From Lichenostomus cassidix (lineage: Eukaryota; Chordata; Aves; Passeriformes; Meliphagidae): a DNA stretch of 64,000 nt. The notes under the pieces were generated by a model. It did no database searches, was not told the origin of the DNA, and was given only the letters and a program-made list of their open reading frames with translations. Position 1 is the first letter of the stretch; each line of letters opens with the position of its first letter. Shown here piece after piece: positions 48,901 through 60,089 of this stretch. Position numbers and translations under genes: made by a program. Location of the stretch: positions 3,544,128 to 3,608,127 of the forward strand of contig CM039202.1 of NCBI GenBank assembly GCA_008360975.2, given 5' to 3'.

Positions 48901-51900
48901 TGCCACATTCACACTGAGAATGCTGCTTTTGGGGGCTGAGCCAGGAGTAAGGTGTGAGTAGAGCTGGAGTAGAGGCTGAGGAGCCTTTCCCTGCTCCCAG
49001 GTGTAGCTCTGCCTCTTGGAAAGGTCTGAAGGCGTTCACATTGCTGTGTTTGGGGGTTTGGAGGTGTCATTCCTGTGGAAAAGGAACTACTGGGATGGAT
49101 AAACCCACTATTCCCACCCTGTTAGCAGAGAGTCCTGAAATCCTGGAATAGTTTGGGTGGGAAGGACCTTAAATCCCATCCAGTGCCACCCCTGCCATGG
49201 CCAAGGACACCTTCCATAGATCCTGGTGGCTCCAGCCTGTCCTTGGGCACTTCCAGGGATCCAGGGGCAGCCACAGCTTTCCTGGGAAACCTATTGCTGG
49301 CAACTTCATCCCCTCCAGATTTCCTAATTCCAATTTCCCCCAAAACCAGGTGATGTTTCACCCCAGTATTGATATTTTACAACCCCTGAGCACACCTGGA
49401 ATAACTCCCAGCGTTTCTCTCAGCACCCAAACCCTCCAGCTCCTGCCATGTGCTGGGAAAAGCCTTCCCAAGCTGCCGGATTAGCAGGATTTGGGATGGA
49501 TCCCTGGATTTGTGGGGTGGCAGCTCTGCTTTCCCGGGATTAATGGTTTTAATTAGAGGCAATAATCAGTGGAATGTGGGAGCAGGAGCCAGAAGGGGTC
49601 AGGACCTGGTAGAAGCTGTCACTGTGGGTTTCCAGCTGCTCCTTCCCACCTCCAAAAGGACAAAAAGCAGGATTTATTCCCGAGGGCAGAGCAGCAGCTT
49701 GGCTGTCAGTCAAGGCCATTCCCACGCTGCATATCCCAGGATTTGGCCCTCACACCTCTCCCCATGGCTGCTCCCATCCCTGGCTCGCTCCAGGGGGAAT
49801 TTTCCCTGCTGGACTCTGCTCTGTGACCGTGTTGCTCTGTGCTCTCTCCTGCTTTGCGCTAATTCCGGAGGGCAGGCTCAGAAGAGGAGGTACAGCCCGG
49901 GAAACCAGGTACTGCCTCCTGCTGCTCCGGGGCTGGAATGCCCTGCTGCCAGCCCCAGGAGTGCCGGGGGGAGCCGGGAGAGGCTGCATGGAGAGAGAGA
50001 GGGGCTCTGGGCTGGGAGCTGAGCCTAAGGGGGGGAGTGGGGTCGTGCTGGGGGCTTGTTGAGTGGATTTTGGGGAATGGAGGAGTTTGGGATCCACAGG
50101 GATGGAGCAGGATGGTCCTGAGATCCTGTTGAGCAGATTTTGGGGAATGGAGGAGTTTGGGATCCACAGGGATAGAGCAGGATAGTCGTGGGATCCTGTT
50201 GAGCAGATTGTTTGGGATGAAGGAATTTGGGATCCATAGAGATGGAACAGGGTCATGCTGGTGGCTTGAGTGGATTTTGGGGAATGGAGGAGTTTGGGAT
50301 CCATAGGGATGGAGCAGGATGGTCCTGAGGTCCTGTTGAGCAGATTTTTGGGGGAGGAATTTGAAATCCATAGAGATGGAACAGGGTCGTGCTGGTGGCT
50401 TGTTGAGCAGATTTTGGGGAATGGAGGAGTTTAAGATCCATAGGGATGGAGCAGGGCCATGCTGGGGTCTTGTTGAGCAGATTTTTAGGGAATGGAGGAG
50501 CTTGGGATCCATACAGATGGAGCAGGATGGTGCTGGGGTCTTGTGGAGAAGATTTTTGGGGAATGGAGGAGTTTGGGACTCATAGGGGGTGGAGCAGGCT
50601 GGTGCTGATGTCTTACTGAGCAGATTTTGGGGAATGAAGGAGTTTGGGATCCATAGGGATGGAGCAGGATGGTCCTGAGGTCCTGTTGAACAGATTTTTG
50701 GGAAAGAGAGGAATTTGAAATCCATTGAGATGGAACAGGGCCGTTCTGGGGTCTTGTTGAGCAGATTTTGGGGAATGAAAGAGTATGAGATCCAAAAGGA
50801 TGGAACAGGGCCGTGCTGGGGTCTTGTTGAGCTGATTTGGGGAATGGAGGAGTTTGGGATTTTTAGGGATGGAGCAGGATGGTCCTGGGATCCTGTTGAG
50901 CAGATTTTGGGGAATGGAGGAATTTGGGATCTGTATGGATGGAGTGAGGTCATGTTGGTGTCTCGAGCAGATTGTTTGGGATGAAGGAGTTTGGGATCCA
51001 TGGGGGTGGAGCAGGGTCATGCTGGGGTCTTATTGAGCAGATTTTGGGGAATGGAGGAGTTTGGGATCCACAGGGATAGAGCAGGATGGTCCTAAGGTCC
51101 TGTTGAGTAGATTTTTGGGGAAGAATTTGAAATCCATAGAGATGGAACAGGGTCAGGCTGGGGTCTTGTGAGCAGATTTCTTGGGGAATGGAAGAATTTG
51201 GGATCCATATGGATGGAGCAGGGCTGTGCTGGGCTCTTGTTGAGCAGATTGTTTGGCATGAAGGAGTTTGGGATCCATGGGGATGGAACAGGGTCATGCC
51301 GGTGTCTTGTTGAGCTGATTTTGGGGAGTGAAGGATTTCAGGATCCATAGGGATGGAGCAGGATGGTGCTGGTGTCTCACTGAGCAGATTTTGGGGAATG
51401 GAGCAGTTTGGGATCCATAGGGATGGAGCAGGATGGTGCCAGTGTGTTGTGGAGCAGATTATTTGGGATGAAGGAGTTTGAGGTCAGGGATGGAGCAGGG
51501 TCATGCTGGTGTCTTACTGAGCAGATTTTTGGGGTTTGGAATCCACAGTGATGGAGTGGGGCCATGCTGGTGTCTTGTGGAGCTGATTTTTTGGGCATGA
51601 AGGGGTTTTGGGTCTGTGGGGATGGAGCAGGGTTGTGTTCAGGCAGATTATTTGGGATGAAGGAATTTGGGGTCAGGGATGGAGCAGGATTGTGTCTATG
51701 TATTGTTGAGACAGATTCCGCTGGAATGAAGGAGTTTGGGGTCCACAGGGATGGAGCAGGATGGTGTTGAGCAGATTCCTGGAGAGTGACAGAGTTTGGG
51801 ATCATTCCCTTGTGGTGCTGAGTAGATCCCTGTGGGGTGAAGGACTTTGGGATCATAGTGTTGCTGTGCTGAGCAGATTCCTGTGGGATGAAAGACTTTG

Positions 51901-54900
51901 GGGTCAATCCAGTGTGATGCTGAGCAGATTCCTGTGGGATGAAGGACTTTAGGGTCATTCCAGCATTGTGCTGAGCAGATCTCTGGGGGGTAAAGGTGTT
52001 TGCGGTCATGCTGTTGTTGTGCTGAGCAGATCCCTGTGGGGTGAAAGACTTTGGGGTCATTCCCATGTGGTGTTGAGCAGATCCCTCTGGAGTGAAGGAG
52101 TTTGGGGTCACGCTGTTGTACTGAGCGGATCCCTGGGGGGTAAAGGAGTTTGGGGTCATGCTGTTGCTGTGCTGAGCAGATGCTTGTGGGCTGAAAGACT
52201 GTGGGATCATTCCAGTGTGGTGCTGAGCAGATTCCTGTGGGGTGAAGGAGTTTGGGGTCACGCTGTTGTTGTGCTGAGCAGATCTCTAGGGAGTGATGGA
52301 GTTTGGGATCATAGTGTTGCTGTGCTGAGCAGATTCCTGTGGGGTAAAGGACTTTGGGATCAATCCAGTGTGGTGCTGAGCAGATCCCTGTGGCGTTCAG
52401 GACTTTGGGGTTGTACAGTTGCTGTGCTGAGCAGATTCCTATGGGGTGAATTCCTTCAGGACTGCCCTGTCTGTGGGGTGAATTCCTTTGGGGCTGCCCT
52501 GTCTGTGGGGTGAGTTTCTTTTGGGGCTGCCCTGTCTGTGGGGAGAATTCCTTTGGGACTGCCCTGTCTATGGGGTGAATTCCTCGGGGGCCACCACATC
52601 TCTGGGTTTCCGAGGCTCTCCGGGTTTCCAAGCCCCTCCTGGAGCAGTGTCCCTTTCCCCAGCGCGTGTTCCCCTACATCTCGGCCATGGTGAACAACGG
52701 CTCGCTGACCTACGACCACGACCGCGACGGGCGTCCCACCGAGCTGGGGGGCTGCACGGCCATGGTGCGCAACCTCAACCACGACACCTTCCTCGTCATC
52801 CGCTACGTCAAGAGGAGGCTGACGGTGAGTTGTGACATCCCAGCTGGATTCTGCATGGGATTCCTGAGTGGGTCTGGGTGAGGCTCTGGGGAGATTCCTG
52901 GGAAGATCTGGATGGGATTCCCGAGTAGATCCAATGGGGCTCTGGGGGGATTCCTGAGTGGATCTGGGTGGGATTCCTGAGTGGATCTGGATGGGATTCC
53001 CAAGTGGATCCAGGTGGGGCTCCAGGTGGGATCCCTGAGTGGATCTAGATGGGGCTCTGGGGGGATTCCTGAGTGGATCTGGGTGGTGCTCTGGATGGGA
53101 TTCCTGAGGAGATCTGGATGGGATTCCTAAGTGGATCCAGGTGGCTCCAGGGATGATTCCCAAGTGGATCTGGATGGGATTCCTGAGTGGATCCAGGTGG
53201 GGCTCCAGGTGGGATTCCTGAGTGGATCCAGGGGGCTCTGGGTGGGATTCCTAAGTGGATCTGGGTGGCTCCGGAGATGATTCCCAAGCAGATCTGGATG
53301 GGATTCCTGAGCAGCTCAGGGTGGGGCTCTGTATGGGATTCCTGAGTGGATCTGGGGTGGCTCCAGCTGGGATTCCTGAGCGGATCCGGGTGGGGCTCTG
53401 GGTGGGATTCCTGAGCAGCTCTGGGTAGGGATCCAGGGGGTTCCCTTGTGTCCCCCTGGGGCTCAGGGAGCTGCTGGCCCGGCAGGTTCTGATCGACATC
53501 GACGGCAAGCACGAGTGGAGGGACTGCATCGACGTGCCGGGGGTGCGGCTGCCCCGCGGGTACTACTTTGGGACATCCTCTGTCACCGGCGACCTGTCAG
53601 GTACAGCCCGGGGGATTCCTGAGCGGATCTGGGGGGCTCCCGGTGGGATTCCTGGGTGGATCCAGGTGGGATTCCCTAGCAGATCTTGGGGTCTCTGGAT
53701 CGGATTCCCGAGTGGATCCAGGTGGGATTCCTGAGTGGATCTGGGGGGCTCCAGGTGGGATTCCCGAGTGGAACCAGGTGGAATTCCCAAGTGGATCTGG
53801 AGGGCTCTGGATGGGATTCCCGAGTGGATCCAGGTGGTTCCAGGGATGATTCCCAAGCAGATCTGGGTGGGATTCCTGAGTGGATCCAAATGACGCTCTG
53901 GATGGGATTCCTAAGTGTATCTGGGGGGCTCCAGGTGGAATTCCTGAGTGGATCTGGGGTGCTCCAGGTGGGATTCCCAAGCTGATCTAGGTGGGATTCC
54001 AGGGAAATTCCTGAGTGGATCCAGGTGGGGCTCAGGATGGGATTCCCAAGGAGATCCAGGTGGGATTCCCAAGTGGATCCAGGTGAGGCTCCCAATGGAA
54101 TTCCCAAGTAGATCCAGATGGGATTCCCAAGTGGATCCAGGTGAGGCTCCGAATGGAATTCCCAAGCAGATCCAGGTGGCTCTGGATGAAATTCCCAAGC
54201 AGATCCAGATGGGATTCCTGAGCAGCTCAGGGTGAGGTTCTGGATGGGATTCCTGAGTGAATCCAAGTGGGACTCTGGATGGAATTCCCGAGCAGATCTG
54301 GGTGGAGCTCCAGCTGGGATTCCTGAGTGGATCTGGGTGGGACTCCCAATGGGATTCCTGAGCTGATCCAGGTGGAGCTCAGGCCTTGTGGGAGCATTAG
54401 AGGACCTCTCCCTGCTGGAGCTTGGTTGGGATCTTGGTGTGACACCTGAGGAGCCCTGGTTTGGGCCCTGAGGGTTTGTCCAGGCAGTGCTTCCCACTTT
54501 TCCTGAGCTCCCTGGGGATCCCAGGCCAGGGGAGGAGTAAAACCTTGGGATGAGCATGGGATAAAACCAGGATGAGTGTGGAATAAAACCAGGATGAGCA
54601 TGGGATAAACCCTTGGGATGAGCATGGATTTGCCAGCCCCAGAGTGATCCCTGGCTGTTTCCCTTTGGATTTCTGAACTCCAGAGCAATCCCTGGGTGTT
54701 ACCCTTTGGATTTCCCAGCTCCAGATCAATCCCTGGCTGTTCCAGAGGAGAGAAGCAGCCAGGCATTCCTAGGAATGTTTTCACCAAACCCAAACCCTCT
54801 GCTTTCCTCACCTCCTCAGAGCTCCCCAAGCCAGATCTGCCCCTCTTCCAGATGTTTTCACCCCATTTGAGTTCTTCCCCCACAAAACCTCATTCCTGGG

Positions 54901-57010
54901 CCCATTTTTGGCTCCAACAAAATCTCCTTTCCCTCTCACATCCCTACCCAGAGCCCAGGCCCTCGTGATGCTGCCAGCACCACATTCCTTTGGCTTTCCA
55001 AGTCCTTTTAAATCACATAATCTCCCAGTTTGGGCTGGTTTGGAGTTTTTTAGCAGCTTTAAAGCTTTCTGCTGGCCACAAACCTTCCAAGGATGAACAT
55101 CCAACCCCCAGGAGGTGTTTTTCTCCCTTTTGCAGACAACCACGACATCATCTCGCTGAAGCTGTACCAGCTGACGGTGGAGAGGACACCAGAGGAGGAG
55201 AAGAGGGACAGGGAAGTGTTTCTGCCTGTTGTGGACAACCTGAAGCTGCCAGGAAGTGAGTGGGAGTTGGGGAAGTGGGAGCAGCAGGGATTTGGGGGGA
55301 TTTGGGGCTGGGGAGGGAAAATGAGCCCTGATTTTGGGGGCAAAGGTGTCTGCTGTGAGGGTCTGTCTGTCGTGCTCTGGCCAGCGTGGGGTGGGTGGGA
55401 TGGGGATGTGGGAGAGAGGTGGATTTTGTCCCGTTCCAAAATGCCAAAATCCTGTTCCAAAATGCCAAAATCCCATCCCGAAATCCCGTTCCAAAATCCC
55501 AAAATTCTACTTCAAAATTCCAAAATCCCATTTCCAAAATCCCATTCCAAAATTCTAAAATCTCATTCCAAAATCCCAAAATACTATTTCAAAATTCTAT
55601 TTCAAAATTCAAAAATCCCGTTCCAAAATTCCTTTCCAAAGTCCAAAAATCCCATTCCAAAATCCCATTTCAAAATCCCAAAATCCTGTTCCAAAATCCC
55701 ATTTCAAAATCCCTTCCCAAAATGCCAAAATCCCATTCCAGAATCCCATTCCAAAATGCCAAAATCCTGTTCCAAAATCCTGTTCCAAAATCCCAATATC
55801 CCATTCCAAAATTCCAGTATCCCATTCCAAAATCCTGAAGTCCCATCCCAAAATCCAGTTTCAAAATCCCATTACAAAATTCTAAAATCTCATTCCAAAA
55901 TCCCAAAATCCTGTTTCAATATCGCAAAATCCTGTTCCAAAATCCCAGAATCCCATCCCAAAATCCCATTCCAAAGTGCCAAAATCCCATTCCAAAATCC
56001 CAAAATCTCATCCCAAAATCCTGTTCCAAAATGCCAAAATCACATCCCAAAATGTGAAAATCCCATTCCAAAATCCCAAAATCCCATTCCAAAATCCCAT
56101 CCCAAAATCCTGTTCCAAAATGCCAAAATCACATCCCAAAATGCCAAAATCCCGTTCCAAAATTCCAAAATCCCATTACAAAATCCCATCCCAAAATCCT
56201 GTTCCAAAATCCCATAATCCCATTCCAAAATGCCAAAATCCCGTTCCAAAATCCCATTCCAAAATCCCATCCCAAAATCCTGTTCCAAAATGCCAAAATC
56301 CTGTTCCAAAATCCCATTCCAAAATCCCATCCCAAAATCCTGTTCCAAAATGCCAAAATCCCGTTCCAAAATCCCATTCCAAAATCCCATCCCAAAATCC
56401 TGTTCCAAAATGCCAAAATCACATTCCAAAATGCCAAAATCCCATTCCAAAATGCCAAAATCCCATTCCAAAATGCCGCAATCACATCCCAAAATGTGAA
56501 AATCCGGTTCCAAAATCCTTAAATCCCATTCCAAAATGGCGAAATCCCATCCCAGAATTCCAAAATGCCAAAATCCTATTCCAAAATCCCCAAATCCCAT
56601 CCCAAAATCATGTTCCAAAATCCCATTGCAAAATGCCAAATTCCCATCCCAAAATCCCGTTCCAAAATGCCAAAATCCCATTGCAAAATGCCAAAATCCC
56701 ATCCCAAAATCCCCCAATCCCATCCCAAAATCCCACCACCAGTCTCAGAGGTCCAGCTCTGTCCCATCCATAGCTGTGGGGTCGTTCCACTCCCCCAGCT
56801 CAGGGAAACCCCCAGAATTCAGCATTCCCAGCTCTCAGGAATGTTCCCCTCTCTGTTCCCTGTGCAGTGGAGGCACCGCTGGAGCCCATGAGTGGCCTCG
56901 CCCTCTTCCTCATCGTCTTCTTCTCGCTGGTCGCCATCGTGTTCGCCATCGTCATCGGCATCATCGTCTACAACAAGTGGCAGGAGCAGAGCCGGAAACA
57001 TTTCTATTGA
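45933..57010 (+). CDS. LMAN2L: LMAN2L (VIPL), L-type lectin of the early secretory pathway, complete CDS
   Basis: Type I membrane lectin of the ER related to VIP36/ERGIC-53; it binds high-mannose glycans on secretory cargo. Exons 45933-46062, 46160-46278, 48028-48145, 48595-48677, 52663-52824, 53486-53600, 55136-55255 and 56868-57010 join in phase to 329 aa (human 348, the difference in the signal region). Layout: signal peptide 1-25; lectin domain about 31-260 with KREHSLSKPYQG, HGQGKKNLNGDGFAIWYTKD, GVFVDTYPNEEKQQERVFPY and HDTFLVIRYVKRRLT; stem with LTVERTPEEEKRDR; TM about 292-316 (LALFLIVFFSLVAIVFAIVI); tail YNKWQEQSRKHFY. The mammalian tail ends RKRFY, so one basic residue of the RKR signal is His here. 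Every intron above about 500 bp carries tandem arrays. Confidence 0.96.
46290..47260. repeat. LMAN2L intron 2 array
   Basis: Units of GGGGGACACCGGGATGGG and GGATTGGGGCAGGAG; at about 47015-47230 it becomes five close ~58-bp units AGGAGGAGTGGGGCTGGGGG, AGAGAATTGGGATTGGGATC. Confidence 0.92.
47430..47540 (+). mobile_element. Probable CR1 3' end
   Basis: CTGACCTGGATGATCCTTTC, CAACCCCAAAAATGAC, ATGATACTGTAAA: CR1-like tail. Bases 47545-47990 are unique, A/T-richer intron with GATTAATGATTGCAATTAGC near 47710-47732. Confidence 0.6.
48290..48520. repeat. LMAN2L intron 3 array (same family as intron 4)
   Basis: Three diverged units of GAGCTGATTTTTGGGGATGA, AGGGGTTTGGGGTCCATGGG and GATGGAA. Clearly the family expanded at 50040-51700. 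Confidence 0.85.
49135..49335 (-). mobile_element. CR1 fragment in LMAN2L intron 4, antisense
   Basis: CCTGGAATAGTTTGGGTGGG, AAGGACCTTAAATCCCATCC, CCTGTCCTTGGGCACTTCC, then GGCAGCCACAGCTTTCCTGG. Bases 49340-50030 are unique intron. Confidence 0.75.
50040..51720. repeat. LMAN2L intron 4 array, GAGCAGATTTTGGGGAATGG family
   Basis: About 25 units of ~70-75 bp: TTGTTGAGCAGATTTTGGGG, AATGGAGGAGTTTGGGATCC, ATAGGGATGGAGCAGG, ATGGTGCTGGGGTC. Confidence 0.95.
51721..52605. repeat. LMAN2L intron 4 array, GTGCTGAGCAGATTCCTGTG family
   Basis: About 15 units of ~48 bp (GTGCTGAGCAGATTCCTGTG, GGGTGAAGGACTTTGGGGTC), derived from the array to its left, then four ~34-bp units (GGGTGAATTCCTTTGGGGCT, GCCCTGTCTGTG) up to about 60 bp before exon 5. 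Confidence 0.93.
52840..53440. repeat. LMAN2L intron 5 array
   Basis: Units of ~30-45 bp: GGGATTCCTGAGTGGATCTG, GGTGGGGCTC(C/T)GG. It fills nearly the whole intron. Confidence 0.94.
53605..54400. repeat. LMAN2L intron 6 array, same family as intron 5
   Basis: The same GGGATTCCTGAGTGGATC(T/C)GG units resume 5 bp after the exon 6 donor, so the 115-bp exon 6 is an island inside one minisatellite. Bases 54410-55130 are unique intron with short GGATGAGCATGG repeats at 54547-54630. Confidence 0.94.
55430..56740. repeat. LMAN2L intron 7 array, CCAAAATCCCATT family
   Basis: About 90 short units of TTCCAAAATCCCA/TTCCAAAATGCCA. At about 56225-56410 a ~72-bp higher-order unit repeats three times nearly perfectly. 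The plus strand is almost free of G. Open frames of up to 374 codons are by-products. Confidence 0.95.
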
Positions 57011-57084
57011 CCCGGGAATGCCCGGGATAGCCTGGGATATCCTGTTCTGGGGCTTTGCCGGCCGCATCCCGATCCCACCCAGCC

Positions 57085-57189
57085 CAGGCCGTGCCCGACG
57101 GTAGGGACAACCCAGATTTGGTGGGGACAGCCCGGATCCCAGTGGGGACAGCCTGGATTTGGTGGGGACAGCCTGGATCCCAGTGGGGA
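57085..57189. repeat. Minisatellite at the left gap edge
   Basis: GGGGACAGCCTGGAT(T/C)(T/C) units of ~20-40 bp run into the gap, probably the reason for it. Confidence 0.85.
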
Positions 57190-57689
57190 NNNNNNNNNNN
57201 NNNNNNNNNNNNNNNNNNNNNNNNNNNNNNNNNNNNNNNNNNNNNNNNNNNNNNNNNNNNNNNNNNNNNNNNNNNNNNNNNNNNNNNNNNNNNNNNNNNN
57301 NNNNNNNNNNNNNNNNNNNNNNNNNNNNNNNNNNNNNNNNNNNNNNNNNNNNNNNNNNNNNNNNNNNNNNNNNNNNNNNNNNNNNNNNNNNNNNNNNNNN
57401 NNNNNNNNNNNNNNNNNNNNNNNNNNNNNNNNNNNNNNNNNNNNNNNNNNNNNNNNNNNNNNNNNNNNNNNNNNNNNNNNNNNNNNNNNNNNNNNNNNNN
57501 NNNNNNNNNNNNNNNNNNNNNNNNNNNNNNNNNNNNNNNNNNNNNNNNNNNNNNNNNNNNNNNNNNNNNNNNNNNNNNNNNNNNNNNNNNNNNNNNNNNN
57601 NNNNNNNNNNNNNNNNNNNNNNNNNNNNNNNNNNNNNNNNNNNNNNNNNNNNNNNNNNNNNNNNNNNNNNNNNNNNNNNNNNNNNNNNN
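57190..57689. other. Assembly gap (500 N)
   Basis: Exactly 500 N, which looks like a placeholder length rather than a measured size. It interrupts the LMAN2L 3' UTR or flank. Confidence 1.
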
Positions 57690-57692
57690 AGA

Positions 57693-57698
57693 AATAAA
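57693..57698 (+). terminator. LMAN2L: Candidate LMAN2L poly(A) signal
   Basis: AATAAA just right of the gap, followed by a GT-rich GTCATGGGTGGTGG stretch. It is the first plus-strand signal after the LMAN2L stop. The gap makes the link uncertain. Bases 57700-58020 hold no recognised gene. Confidence 0.4.
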
Positions 57699-58029
57699 AC
57701 ATTGTCATGGGTGGTGGCCACTTTCCACATGGGGGGATGCAGAGGAGTGGCAAAAGGATGAAACCTTACAAGACATTTCCATCTGGCAATTAATGGTTTT
57801 TTGTAGAAGGGAGAAGAAGTGGGATGAAGTTCCCGATGTGGACATGGGCAGATGATGGAATGGAACCTCTGCGAGAGCTCGTTTGCCAACCCCAAGCTCT
57901 GCAGAAAATCCAGTGCTGCAGGAAACACTAGTCAGCAAACTGACAAAAAGCTGGGAACACACATGGGAAGGAAAGAACACACATGGGAAGTAAAGCCATG
58001 TGTCAAATCAGCTACAGCCACTCTGGGCA

Positions 58030-58290
58030 GGGAGAAGGAGCTGTGTTTGCGGTCCCTCTCTCCCCGGGGGATGATCACAAGGGTCTCCATCCTTCTCAAG
58101 CCGGAGAGAGCCGGGGGGGGGGCAGAGCGCTCTCCATGCCTCTCACCCCGTGCCGGGGGCATGCTCGCTGGATTCTCCATCCTTCTCAATCCAGGGGATG
58201 CTTGGGGGTCTCTGTCCCTCTCACTCTGGGCCACGCTGGGGACCAAGGGGTCTCTGTCCCCCTCACCCCTGTGGTGACCCAGCCGAGGTC
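58030..58290. repeat. ~60-bp minisatellite (orientation A)
   Basis: Four units of GTCTCCATCCTTCTCA or GTCTCTGTCCCTCTCA with GGGGGATGATC or GGGGGCATGCTC. The reverse complement matches the array at 61490-62000. Confidence 0.85.
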
Positions 58291-58640
58291 ACGCCCCCTG
58301 CAGGACAGCCCGCAAGACCCCCAAGCATCCTCCGGTGCAAGAGGCAAAGAGACAAAGCAGGGCCAAGAGGGATGGAGACTCCCAGGGAGAGAAGAATGGA
58401 GCCACCAACAGGCACCGAGCAGGTAGAGAAGGACAGAGACACGCCCAGGACTCCCCAGGCAGGAGAGACATAGAGAGAACGCTGGGCCATCCTAGCTCCC
58501 TGTCCCGGATGAGGGCCGGGGCATTGTTGTCATTGTTGCCGTTTTGGAGGGCTTGGGGGTGCTCACCGTCCTCCTCGCCCGGGGGGGCTCCTTCCTCCTC
58601 TCCCGTGGGGAGGTGTGGGGCTTTGTGATTTCTTTGCATC

Positions 58641-59570
58641 TGTCTTGGTTTGAAAGACAGGTGTCTCCCAAAAGAGGTTGAAAACCTCCCCTTAGAACAG
58701 AGAATGTGATTTTTCTTTTTTCCCTCTCTCCGAATTATTTAATTTTGTAAATCAAGGGCTGTCAGGCAAGAGTATGGGAAAAAAGGAATATCAGTTTTTT
58801 ACTAGTATCTATAAACAAACAATAACAATAGCAACCACAACTAGAACCAGAAAACCAATAGCAGGTAACTTGGGAGCTGCCAAGCCTTTTCCCGTGTGGT
58901 GTAATCACGGTTGCAAGCAGCAGGGGCGCTGTTGAGCTCCCGGCCAGGCAGGGCAGGTGCGATGACTCCCGAGCGGCTGCAGGTGGCGCTGTGGTGCAGG
59001 GTCAGGTCAGCCTCAGGCAGCTGGATGATGGCGGACAGGCTGAAAAGCAGGCAGCCAGGCAGCTCGGAGCGGCAGAAAGCAGGGAGGCAGGATCAGGCAC
59101 TGGCTCCCTCCCGGCTAGCAGCGAGGTAGCAAAGGTTTCTGCAGTCACAGCACACGCCGCGGTCTCGTGCGGCAGAGGGCAGGGGCAGGCAGCAGAGGCA
59201 GCCGGACTCTCCCGGTGGCAGCTGCGGGAAAACACAGCCCGGGGAAACGCGCCCTTCCCAGTGGGAAGAAAAGTTGAATCAAAGCTCACCCAGCCAGGAG
59301 AGAAGAGAAACAGGGCACAGTTGGATTTCCTCTGGTAGCAGCTGGAAAGCAAAGAGCCAGCAGCCTCTACCCTCAGCGTCCGAACCACGAGAGAGCCTTC
59401 CCACGGCCGGCTCTTCCCTTACCGTGCCCTGCCCAAACCTAGCTTTTGTCTTTTACAAAAGACCTGATCGCTCTAAACATCGGGCTATTTGTTGCTTAGT
59501 AACAGGAATGAGAAGAAATTCTCAACCCCCGACAGCTTCTGACTAAGCTTCTGACTTAAACAGCCAGCGC
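58641..59570. mobile_element. Endogenous retrovirus LTR (passerine type), probably solo
   Basis: It begins TGTCTTGGTTTGAAAGACAG, then GGTGTCTCCCAAAAGAGG, CTCTCCGAATTATTTAATTT, TCAGGCAAGAGTATGGG and an AACAATAACAATAGCAAC tract; from memory this resembles LTRs of songbird ERVs. The right border is not defined: I could not find a matching terminal CA with a target-site duplication. No gag, pol or env frame is visible. Strand plus if the TG end is 5'. Confidence 0.65.
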
Positions 59571-59639
59571 TGTTACTTTTGTCTGTGTCCCCTGTTGTCC
59601 TTTATCAAACTTCTAAATTTGAACAGGAGAGCGGAACGT

Positions 59640-60060
59640 CGCTTTTCAGAGGTTTAGGGCTAAGAATGCGATCGGGTTTAGGGCAGGAATTGGGGCTGGC
59701 CTTGTTACTTGGAGTGAAAGCTGGGGCTGGAGTGTGGGCTGGGGCTGGGGGGGAGGCTGGATTGAGGGCTGCGTTTGGGATTGGCATTGGGGTTCGACTT
59801 GGAATTGGGGCTGAGTTTGAGGTCAGGGTTAAATGTGGTGTTTGCTTCAGGGCTGAGGATTTAGGGAGGGGCTGGAATTGGGGCTGGGCTGGAAGTTAGG
59901 GCTGGGCTTTGGATTAGAGCTGGCATTGGCATTAAGGCTAAACATGGTTTTTTGCCTTCAGCCTGACCTTGGCACTGGTTGTGGGGCTGGACGAGTGTGG
60001 GACTGGGATGGGGTGAAACAGGGGACTGTGAGTGTGTCTAAATGTGGGCTGAGCTTGAGG
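59640..60060. repeat. TTGGGGCTGG degenerate array
   Basis: Hexamer/decamer-like TTTAGGG, TTGGGGCTGG and GGGCTGGGATT units. C-poor on the plus strand. Confidence 0.85.
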
Positions 60061-60089
60061 TCAGGATCAGGACGAGGTTTGGGACGGAA

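Noticed and set aside
55093..56217. 374-codon open frame (PKSCSKMPKSHSKIP-like)
   Set aside because: Apart from LMAN2L exon 7 at its start, it is a by-product of the stop-poor CCAAAATCCC array; long frames also open on the opposite strand.
57004..57928. Open frames spanning the run of N
   Set aside because: They are artefacts of translating the assembly gap.
59640..60060. TTAGGG-like motifs suggesting an interstitial telomere
   Set aside because: Only scattered TTTAGGG within TTGGGGCTGG units; no run of perfect TTAGGG.
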